From the NCBI GenBank assembly GCA_002796835.1, contig LUGL01000043.1, positions 5,362 through 55,362 of the forward strand: a stretch of 50,001 bases of DNA, given 5' to 3'. The notes under the pieces are model-generated. The model was given only the letters and a program-made list of their open reading frames with translations. It was not told where the DNA came from and made no database searches. How positions within the stretch are numbered: position 1 is the first letter of the stretch; each line of letters opens with the position of its first letter. Below, in pieces: positions 43,998 through 50,001 of this stretch. A program made the position numbers and the translations under genes. The stretch is from Elainella saxicola E1. Its GTDB lineage: Bacteria > Cyanobacteriota > Cyanobacteriia > Elainellales > Elainellaceae.

Positions 43998-44807
43998 ATG
44001 AATACCATTAGTAGCGACCAAGAAGTTCTCAATTACTCAACTGATCATGGTGCTCATGTCAGCATTCAAGGTTTGAGTAAATCTTTCGGGGATTTTCCCG
44101 TTCTCAGCCAAATTGAATTGGAAATTAATCCCGGTGAGTTTGTCGCCGTGGTTGGCAAAAGTGGTTGTGGTAAAAGTACACTATTGCGATTGTTGAGTGG
44201 ACTAGATAAACCAACGGAAGGAGCGATTTATATCGATCAGCAACCGCTACAAGGATTGAATCCATTTGCTAGAGTCATGTTCCAGGATTCAAGGTTGTTA
44301 CCTTGGCGGAAAGTGCTAGACAATGTAACCTTGGGGCTGAAATATCAAAACAAGCAGAGAGGTCAGTGGGCATTGCAAGAGGTGGGGTTATCCGATCGAG
44401 CCCATCGCTGGATTACTCAACTCTCAGGTGGACAACGGCAGCGAGTTGCATTAGCACGTGCGTTAGTGAGTCAACCCCGGTTGTTACTGCTGGATGAACC
44501 GCTCGGTGCGCTGGATGCACTGACTCGTCTGGAGATGCAAAACCTGATCGAAAACCTCTGGAAAGAGCAGCAGTTTACAGCATTTTTAGTGACGCATGAG
44601 GTGGAAGAAGCAGTCTATTTGGCCGATCGAGTCATTGTAATTGAAGAGGGTATCATTTCCCTGAACTTGCCGATTTCTTTGCCACGCCCACGCAACTCAG
44701 GCAGCCTAGAGTTCGCTGAACTGAAGGTGAGGATTCTCGACCAAATTTTGGGACGACAAAGACAGCCTGAAAGGCATTCCCAAGAATTTACTGCGATCGA
44801 ATCTTAA
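43998..44807 (+). CDS. ssuB: Sulfonate ABC transporter ATP-binding protein SsuB
   Basis: A 269-residue ABC ATPase: Walker [15 protein letters not shown]-loop [17 protein letters not shown] (SsuB/TauB hallmark), signature [15 protein letters not shown], Walker [17 protein letters not shown], and switch His in LVTHEVEEA. The first ~25 residues ([19 protein letters not shown]) are a non-conserved leader. It is the energy module for SsuC. Confidence 0.95.
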   Translation: MNTISSDQEVLNYSTDHGAHVSIQGLSKSFGDFPVLSQIELEINPGEFVAVVGKSGCGKSTLLRLLSGLDKPTEGAIYIDQQPLQGLNPFARVMFQDSRLLPWRKVLDNVTLGLKYQNKQRGQWALQEVGLSDRAHRWITQLSGGQRQRVALARALVSQPRLLLLDEPLGALDALTRLEMQNLIENLWKEQQFTAFLVTHEVEEAVYLADRVIVIEEGIISLNLPISLPRPRNSGSLEFAELKVRILDQILGRQRQPERHSQEFTAIES

Positions 44808-44850
44808 CTACTACGAAAAATATTTGTGAATATTAGCAAGGATATTCTCG

Positions 44851-45888
44851 ATGAAATTTAAACGAAGAACTGTACTCTCTGGATTGGTCGGCCTGAGTCT
44901 ACCTATGATTGTGGCGAGTTGTGCCAGCAATTCACCGACCTCAAATTCAAGCACCAGCAGCTCACCTGCTTCTCCTGAAGCCGCAGCCAGTCCTGCCTCA
45001 CCCTCTGGTCCTGTCACGGTGCGAATTGGCTATCAAAAAGCGACTGAATTGGATTTGCTGCGATCGAGAGGCAATCTGGATAAGCAGATCAAGGAATTGG
45101 GAGGAAGTGTGGAGTGGTCCCTATTCCCTTCTGGGCCGCCGATGCTGGAAGCAATGAATGCAGGCAAAATTGACTTTGGGGGTGTGGGTGAATCCCCACC
45201 GATTTTTTCTCAGGCAGGGGGAGGATTATTCTACTATGCAAGTGTGACTCCATTGAGCGGAGATACTCAAGACATTGTCGTTGCTAAAGATTCCTCCATC
45301 CAATCTGCTGCTGATCTGAAGGGGAAGAAAGTGGCGTTGCAGAAAGGCTCGAGCGCTCATTATTTGCTGCTGAAAGTTCTTGAAGAAAATGGGATTGCAG
45401 CCAATGAGGTTGAGGTCGTTTCTCTGTCTCCTGCCGATGGGCGATCGGCCTTTGAGCAGGGAAATGTCGATGCCTGGTCGATTTGGGATCCATTTTTGGC
45501 CGTGGTGCAAGAAACTAGCAATGTCAGAAGCCTAAAGGTGGGCCGTGAACGCCGCACTTTCTTTCTATCTTCGCAACAATTTGCCAAGTCATCTCCCGAT
45601 TACTTGAAGGTGGTATTGGCAGCAGCAAAAGAAAATGGGGAATGGGTCAAGCAGAATACCCGAACGGTTGCTGAACAATTTGCGAAAGACATTAAGGTTG
45701 AAGTGTCGATTTTAGAGGAAGTTTACAAGCGACGGAGCTGGGATGTGCTGCCGGTTGATGAGAAAATTCAAGAGGCTCAACAGCAAGTAGCTGACACCTT
45801 CTACAAAGCACAGGTCATTCCTAAATCCATTCAAGTCAAAGAAGCTTTTTTGCCACAAGATGAATACACCAAAGTATTCCCTAGCTAA
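44851..45888 (+). CDS. ssuA: Aliphatic sulfonate-binding lipoprotein SsuA (copy 2)
   Basis: A 345-residue paralogue of the 41215 protein: VRIGYQKATELDLLRSRGNL, FPSGPPMLEAMNAGKIDFGGVGESPPIFSQ, VDAWSIWDPFLAVVQ. The N-terminus is MKFKRRTVLSGLVG... IVASC, with a twin-arginine-like RR and a lipobox Cys24, followed by a Ser/Pro/Ala linker (~25-52). It therefore probably anchors to the outer face of the inner membrane, but differs in its export signal from copy 1. A palindrome AATATT-TGTG-AATATT (44819-44834) lies just upstream. Having two binding proteins suggests two substrates or affinities. Confidence 0.92.
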   Translation: MKFKRRTVLSGLVGLSLPMIVASCASNSPTSNSSTSSSPASPEAAASPASPSGPVTVRIGYQKATELDLLRSRGNLDKQIKELGGSVEWSLFPSGPPMLEAMNAGKIDFGGVGESPPIFSQAGGGLFYYASVTPLSGDTQDIVVAKDSSIQSAADLKGKKVALQKGSSAHYLLLKVLEENGIAANEVEVVSLSPADGRSAFEQGNVDAWSIWDPFLAVVQETSNVRSLKVGRERRTFFLSSQQFAKSSPDYLKVVLAAAKENGEWVKQNTRTVAEQFAKDIKVEVSILEEVYKRRSWDVLPVDEKIQEAQQQVADTFYKAQVIPKSIQVKEAFLPQDEYTKVFPS

Positions 45889-45918
45889 AGGCAGGTTATT
45901 CTGTAAGGATGTTTAATT

Positions 45919-46080
45919 ATGCAGCTAAAAAGCAGCGTGACCGTTGGTAGTTATCCTCTACTGATTCTAAGCACTGTTTGCATTTCCGTTTTTTTCCTTC
46001 TCCTTGCATCCATGTTTGCTTCGGCGCTGGTTTCTTCGATTTATAACAGCGATCTATTTTCTAAGATGATTTCCCATTGA
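45919..46080 (+). CDS. Small single-pass membrane protein
   Basis: A 53-residue ORF, starting MQLKSSVTVGSYPLLILSTV. AAGGA at 45905-45909 precedes the ATG with ten-base spacing. One hydrophobic helix (about 11-40) is followed by a polar tail (YNSDLFSKMISH). It lies 30 bases after ssuA2. No family is recognised; with 42366 it is the second tiny membrane protein of the locus. Confidence 0.6.
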   Translation: MQLKSSVTVGSYPLLILSTVCISVFFLLLASMFASALVSSIYNSDLFSKMISH

Positions 46081-46126
46081 GTGATCGCTGGGCAAAAAAT
46101 ATACCTACCCCTCAAGGAATGTTCCT

Positions 46127-46468
46127 GTGACGACACTTTTATTAGCCAATGCTGCTACAAGCAACCCGGCTTTGCCTCAGCGAGTCCCATCTCCGGTGAG
46201 AGGAAGTGGTCTGACGCGGATTCGGTTGCGGGTTCTCATCCCTCAACAGCGTCACCAGCAGCCTGTAATCTCTCACCTGGTTTCAGCCTGTGGTCTGTCT
46301 GTCAATATCAGTCAAGCCCTACTGAAACGGAACGATCGGCCAGGACAATTTGATCTGGAATTAACTGGAACGATCGGCCAACTCCAGGCAGGTTTAGCTT
46401 ATCTTGCTTCGCTTGATCTGGTCATTCAGGGTAAACCGAACCCGGATGGAGATGGGTGGTACTGTTAA
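46127..46468 (+). CDS. NIL-domain protein
   Basis: A 113-residue protein from GTG 46127 (AAGGA upstream). Residues ~30-105 (RIRLRVLIPQQRHQQPVISHLVSACGLSVNISQALL... FDLELTGTIGQLQAGLAYLASLDLVIQG) are a ferredoxin-like NIL domain, otherwise found at the C-terminus of the methionine importer MetN, where it binds methionine for feedback. The stand-alone form here may sense a sulfur compound. The first ~28 residues are unstructured. It is the last gene of the sulfur locus. Confidence 0.88.
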   Translation: MTTLLLANAATSNPALPQRVPSPVRGSGLTRIRLRVLIPQQRHQQPVISHLVSACGLSVNISQALLKRNDRPGQFDLELTGTIGQLQAGLAYLASLDLVIQGKPNPDGDGWYC

Positions 46469-46625
46469 AGCGAACGCTACGTTTAGGGTATTGGTAGCCG
46501 ATGCTACTGTTTGCTGCCTGGGAACTTTGATTAAGATGACAAATGTTTATCTTGGTTGGATAGATGAGCAATAATGGGGGCAGCCTTACGGCGAATTCTG
46601 TGCACTTCTTCCAACGGGTCTAATC

Positions 46626-47405
46626 ATGTGTCAGCTATTAGGAATGAACTGCAACGTTCCCACGGATATTTGCTTTTCATTTGAAGGGTTTTCCGCCAGA
46701 GGAGGCCGCACCGATGATCATGCAGATGGTTGGGGCATTGCTTTTTTTGAGGGGTTGGGCTGTCGCGTCCTGCTGGATGAAAAGCCTTCCGTTTATTCCC
46801 CAGTAGCAGAATTAGTGCGCAAATATCCGATCAAATCAACTCATGTAATTGCCCATATCCGAAAAGCCACCCAGGGAAGTATTGCGTTAGAGAACTGCCA
46901 TCCTTTTCAGCGAGAGCTTTGGGGCCGCTATTGGGTGTTTGCGCATAACGGCAATCTGGAGAATTTTGAGTTAGAAGCAACCCAGTTCTATCAGCCTGTG
47001 GGCAAAACGGATAGTGAGCGTGCTTTTTGCTCGATTCTCGAAACTTTACGGCAAAGCTTTCCGAACGGTAAACCACCTCTGCAAGATCTCTATCGGGTTC
47101 TGAAAAAGATTACTGACACCCTATCTACCTACGGCAGCTTCAATTACCTGCTGTCGGATGGAGATTATTTCTTCGCCCATTGTTCAACCAAGCTCTGCTA
47201 TATTATTCGCAAAGCTCCCTTTGCAGCCGCCCATCTGATTGATCAGGACATTACCGTTGATTTTCGTGAGCTCACAACTCCTAGCGATCGCGTTGCCATC
47301 ATCACAACTGCACCCCTAACGGATAATGAAGTATGGACGCCGCTACAACCAGGGGAATTGCTGGTTTTTCAAGATGGCTTACCCGTTCATTTTTCTGGTG
47401 TTTGA
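46626..47405 (+). CDS. Class II glutamine amidotransferase
   Basis: A 259-residue Ntn-type glutamine amidotransferase of the YafJ/EgtC branch. Met1 is followed by the nucleophile Cys2 (MCQLLGMNCNVPTD); GGRTDDHADGWGIAFFEG, HIRKATQG and FAHNGNLENF are the glutamine-site and oxyanion motifs. No synthase domain is attached, so the ammonia acceptor is unknown; homologues occur in ergothioneine-type and unassigned roles. ATG 46626 is fixed by Cys2. The last 19 bases overlap the convergent LemA-like gene. Confidence 0.92.
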   Translation: MCQLLGMNCNVPTDICFSFEGFSARGGRTDDHADGWGIAFFEGLGCRVLLDEKPSVYSPVAELVRKYPIKSTHVIAHIRKATQGSIALENCHPFQRELWGRYWVFAHNGNLENFELEATQFYQPVGKTDSERAFCSILETLRQSFPNGKPPLQDLYRVLKKITDTLSTYGSFNYLLSDGDYFFAHCSTKLCYIIRKAPFAAAHLIDQDITVDFRELTTPSDRVAIITTAPLTDNEVWTPLQPGELLVFQDGLPVHFSGV

Positions 47406-48160
47406 GGTGATGTGGAGTCCGCTGTTTTGAAAAACGGTTTGTTTTGCAAATGCAGTGCCGTTGCAAGCAGCGAGTTAGGAAATGACTGGATGGTTTGATT
47501 ATAGTGTTGCACAGCCTGGTTATAACGCATCCTTTCGACAGTCAGCCGGTTCTCAGTACCCGCAATTTCATACTGGAGATTGGTAAACAACTGGTTAGAC
47601 TGCAACTCAGAATGGGCCGTTGCATAATCGTAAAACTGCTCGATCGCCCGATCGACTTCACCCATGGCTGCGGCTTTTTCATCGATCGTTGCAGCTTCCA
47701 AGTAAGACTGGTGTGCTTGAATCAGAGTATTGGCTAAGGATTGTTCATGGTCGGCATAAGCCTGGGTGACATTGACCAGATTGGGCAGCAAATCAGCCCG
47801 TCGTTGGAGTTGGTTTTCGACTTGTGCCCAAGCAGCCTCAACTTGGACAGATGCCTTAGCAAAAGAATTGTAGATCCAAATGCTCCACAGTAAAATAACT
47901 GAGAGAATCCCTGCACCTATTTTAATCAAGAGTTGGCGTTGATGTTGGATGCGCTTTTGCTGTTCCAGCTTTTGCGAGGCTTGCGCTTGAATATCCTGAA
48001 TGGCTTTTTGAATAAATTCTGGTGGAATATCAACTTCTGAACCGGCCTTTACCAATTCGGATTCGGTAAAATCCTGGCGGAAGTCTGCATAGTAGCGCGA
48101 AGCGAGGGCAAACACCTGGGGCGCAATTTCTTCAGGAATTCGGATTTCTGGCTGACTCAT
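47387..48160 (-). CDS. LemA family protein with N-terminal extension
   Basis: A 257-residue membrane-anchored protein. An extension (~1-80; EEIAPQVFALASRYYADF, then Gln-rich coiled coil) precedes a transmembrane helix (about 84-102) and the LemA core (~105-250: VQVEAAWAQVENQLQRRADLLPNLVNVTQAYA... YNQAVQHYNQTIQSFPNSLLA). LemA-like proteins are typically next to TPM-domain genes, as here, but their task is unclear. Start ATG 48160 (MSQPEIRIPEE) has GGAGG eight bases upstream; the frame continues to 48175. The N-terminal ~80 residues are unlike the classical 180-residue LemA. Confidence 0.88.
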   Translation of the reverse strand: MSQPEIRIPEEIAPQVFALASRYYADFRQDFTESELVKAGSEVDIPPEFIQKAIQDIQAQASQKLEQQKRIQHQRQLLIKIGAGILSVILLWSIWIYNSFAKASVQVEAAWAQVENQLQRRADLLPNLVNVTQAYADHEQSLANTLIQAHQSYLEAATIDEKAAAMGEVDRAIEQFYDYATAHSELQSNQLFTNLQYEIAGTENRLTVERMRYNQAVQHYNQTIQSFPNSLLATALHLQNKPFFKTADSTSPQTPEK

Positions 48161-48215
48161 ACGATCTGCCTCCATGCAATCATCACTAAAACAGCCTACT
48201 CATCACTAAAACGGC

Positions 48216-49421
48216 CTACCAGCTACCGCCACCACCGCCACCGCCACTGCTACCGCCACCAAAATCACTACCGCCACTGCTACCACTGCCAAAGCCACCG
48301 CCGCTATCGTAATTCCCTGCAAACGTTCTATAGGGGATTTCTGTTTCTATAACTTCTTCGTAATGGCAGCATTCACAGTGATAGGTTGTTGACAATAGGC
48401 CAGACTTTAAAGGACCTGGTTCTTCAACCCTGGTTGACTTTTGCTTAAGCAGCGTTAATTCCTGGCACTCTGGACATCTTCTAAACTTCTCTAATGGGTT
48501 TTCATAGGCCCGAAGATGCAGGGTGTTAGGTCCACAAGTTGAGCACCGCCAGCCGATAAACTGGGTGCTGCCAATCTGCTCTGCTACTTTTTGTGCAGGC
48601 GTGAGCTGGGCTGTGACAACATCAGGTGGCAATTGCTGAAGCGGCTGACCACAGTTAGCACAATGAAACGTTGCAGGCCTTTCAAACCACTGATGCCAGG
48701 ATAGAGTGCGGGATTCCCCATCAGGTTGTAAGTCGATCGATCGCCGAAAGAGCCGATAAGTAATCAGTCCAGCAAGACCCTGAAGGTCTTTTCCAGCCGA
48801 TTGCCGAGTGAACTGATAGAGGGACGCCAGACCGCCAATTATCAACAGACCCATGGACCACCCGCCGATTGGAAAAGATTTAGGGCTATCAAGATTTAAC
48901 TCTTGCCCTTCTAATACCGTCACCAATGCTTCTGTGCCTGCCAACGTGCCACCGTCAAAATCGCCTTGCTTGAATTGGGGTGTCACTTTTTGTTCGATGA
49001 TTTGACCAACTTTGGCATCTGGAAGCAAGGCTTCTACGCCATAACCCGTTTCAATTTCGACTCGACGATCGCCCTTAGAAATCAAAAAAAGGACGCCGTT
49101 ATCCTGACCTTGTTTGCCGATATGCCAGTAATTGAAAAGCTCTGTTGCAAAAGCTTTCGGGGAAGCAGCAGGTTTTGTTTCTGGGACAGTGACCACGGCA
49201 ATTTCGGTCTGATTCTGGGTTTTCAACTGCTGGATCATCTGGTTCAGTTCGGTTTCTGTTGCAGCGCTAAGGATTCCAGCACTATCTGTGACCCAGCCTC
49301 CATACATCTGCCGGGGATTTGGGACTTCTTGAACCGTTAAAGCTTGACTGGTTGGAGCCAGGATGCAGATTGCCAACCCCAGGCAACTACTCCCAATCAG
49401 TGAGACTGTTGATATTCTCAT
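48216..49421 (-). CDS. TPM-domain protein with zinc ribbons
   Basis: A 401-residue exported protein. The signal peptide (MRISTVSLIGSSCLGLAICIL... SQA) leads to a TPM domain (~40-165; WVTDSAGILSAATETELNQMIQQL, GVLFLISKGDRRVEIETGYGVEALLPD), a transmembrane helix (~185-205), four Cys-pair elements (CANC, CSTC, CPEC, CECC) forming two zinc ribbons, and a C-terminal Gly/Ser-rich tail (GGGSSGGGGGGGSW) as in the YgcG family. TPM proteins in cyanobacteria and plastids (TLP18.3) act in photosystem II repair; that role is only by analogy. Start ATG 49421 follows GGAGG. It lies 55 bases upstream of the LemA gene on the same strand. Confidence 0.9.
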   Translation of the reverse strand: MRISTVSLIGSSCLGLAICILAPTSQALTVQEVPNPRQMYGGWVTDSAGILSAATETELNQMIQQLKTQNQTEIAVVTVPETKPAASPKAFATELFNYWHIGKQGQDNGVLFLISKGDRRVEIETGYGVEALLPDAKVGQIIEQKVTPQFKQGDFDGGTLAGTEALVTVLEGQELNLDSPKSFPIGGWSMGLLIIGGLASLYQFTRQSAGKDLQGLAGLITYRLFRRSIDLQPDGESRTLSWHQWFERPATFHCANCGQPLQQLPPDVVTAQLTPAQKVAEQIGSTQFIGWRCSTCGPNTLHLRAYENPLEKFRRCPECQELTLLKQKSTRVEEPGPLKSGLLSTTYHCECCHYEEVIETEIPYRTFAGNYDSGGGFGSGSSGGSDFGGGSSGGGGGGGSW

Positions 49422-49503
49422 TGCGATTTCCCTCCCGTATCCCAACTATTCTGATGACGTATTGATTAAAAAAGGGATTTAGTACGTTTTGATTGGTAAG
49501 CTG

Positions 49504-50001
49504 TTAATTCGGCAGATGTTGCATGGGGCGATCTGAGCCATTGGCATCAATGCGCTTTTCATCCACATGGGCTTTGAGAATTTGGTAGAGCTGCAAAATG
49601 ATGAAAAACAGGCCAATTACGCAAAAACAAAGAATCCCTGCGACTGGATCGCCCCAGCCATAGCTGACTTCGATCGTTTTGCCTGCAATCACATGGCTAT
49701 ATTCGGTTCTAAACAGAAAAAAGCAGATGACAAAAGGTATGAGAAAGTTGAGTCGGATCGGTAACTTTGCCTGCCGATCGAAGAATCCCTGCTGATCCAA
49801 CCAGAGTCGCAGCAGCCGATAGGTTTTGAGGGTTAGGATAATCAACGCGACCAGTATTCCTGTCCCCAGCAACGCCAATCCATTGATTGACCATTCACGA
49901 TTGCCGAATACAATTCCAAATCCCCTGACCGACCAGGTGTGATTACTGTCAGCAACAATAACAGTTCGAGCGTAATAAACACCAAACAATAGCACACACC
50001 A
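49504..50001 (-). CDS. Membrane protein, 5' end at window edge
   Basis: The frame is open from the edge (50001) and has its first possible start at GTG 49995; the true N-terminus may be outside. It encodes at least 163 residues with about four hydrophobic segments (WSINGLALLGTGILVALIIL, IRLNFLIPFVICFFLF, PVAGILCFCVIGLFFIILQLY) and a charged C-terminus. No family is recognised. It precedes the TPM gene on the same strand with an 82-base gap and could be co-transcribed. Confidence 0.7.
   Translation of the reverse strand, partial: WCVLLFGVYYARTVIVADSNHTWSVRGFGIVFGNREWSINGLALLGTGILVALIILTLKTYRLLRLWLDQQGFFDRQAKLPIRLNFLIPFVICFFLFRTEYSHVIAGKTIEVSYGWGDPVAGILCFCVIGLFFIILQLYQILKAHVDEKRIDANGSDRPMQHLPN

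Noticed and set aside
44819-44834. AATATT-TGTG-AATATT as an operator of ssuA2
   Set aside because: A short AT palindrome is common by chance, and it does not match the shared 30-bp operator.
1-50001. tRNA, rRNA, tmRNA or 6S RNA genes
   Set aside because: No cloverleaf-like TTCGA-containing arms in proper context and no rRNA-like blocks were noticed; a covariance-model search (e.g. tRNAscan-SE or Infernal against Rfam) would settle this.

Overview
The window is a stretch of cyanobacterial chromosome. This rests on psaK (photosystem I), a phylloquinone-pathway thioesterase, a carotenoid-binding OCP N-domain homologue, a FutA-type iron-binding protein, cyanobacterial-type argD/prmA/serA genes, and the very high density of GCGATCGC/CGATCG (HIP1-like) words. 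The codon and repeat style suggests a filamentous Leptolyngbya/Oscillatoriales-like organism, but genus cannot be fixed from this alone. No rRNA, tRNA or CRISPR array was seen.

Layout. 1-11434 is mostly housekeeping: the end of a LysR regulator, trpF (convergent), psaK, a site-2 protease with CBS domains, an antitoxin followed by a decayed ParE/RelE-like toxin, mutS, a small conserved protein, a TolC-family outer-membrane protein with a long low-complexity N-terminal extension, and serA. 11435-19665 is accessory: a MITE-like GC-rich repeat, a PD-(D/E)XK-like protein, an XRE regulator divergent from a small gene with two palindromic operators between them, an HNH nuclease pair, then a DUF4347/lectin/RTX surface protein bracketed by two arrays of exact 21-bp degenerate tandem repeats, then a two-gene membrane-associated module in which both proteins carry the octapeptide GRDQINIE.

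19989-35323 mixes housekeeping and accessory genes: prmA plus a DHNA-CoA thioesterase, argD, a PNPOx-like protein, a DEDDh exonuclease fused to a P-loop ATPase, a nuclease-like pseudogene broken by a nonsense codon and a 92-bp MITE with TA target duplication, class II aldolase with a strong terminator, futA, two glycoside hydrolases (GH30-like, GH31), an SDR and a helical carotenoid protein.

35924-46468 is a coherent sulfur/sulfonate locus: a Crp-family regulator; an AprA-like flavoprotein, VOC protein, AprB-like ferredoxin, HEAT-repeat protein and Mrp ATPase; then two SsuA-like lipoproteins, SsuC, SsuB, several tiny proteins and a stand-alone NIL-domain protein. Two copies of the same 30-bp inverted-repeat operator, one before the AprA-like gene and one before ssuA1, tie the two halves into one regulon. 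I regard this locus as the best candidate for an incompletely described system. The window ends with a class II glutamine amidotransferase, a LemA/TPM pair and an unfinished membrane protein.
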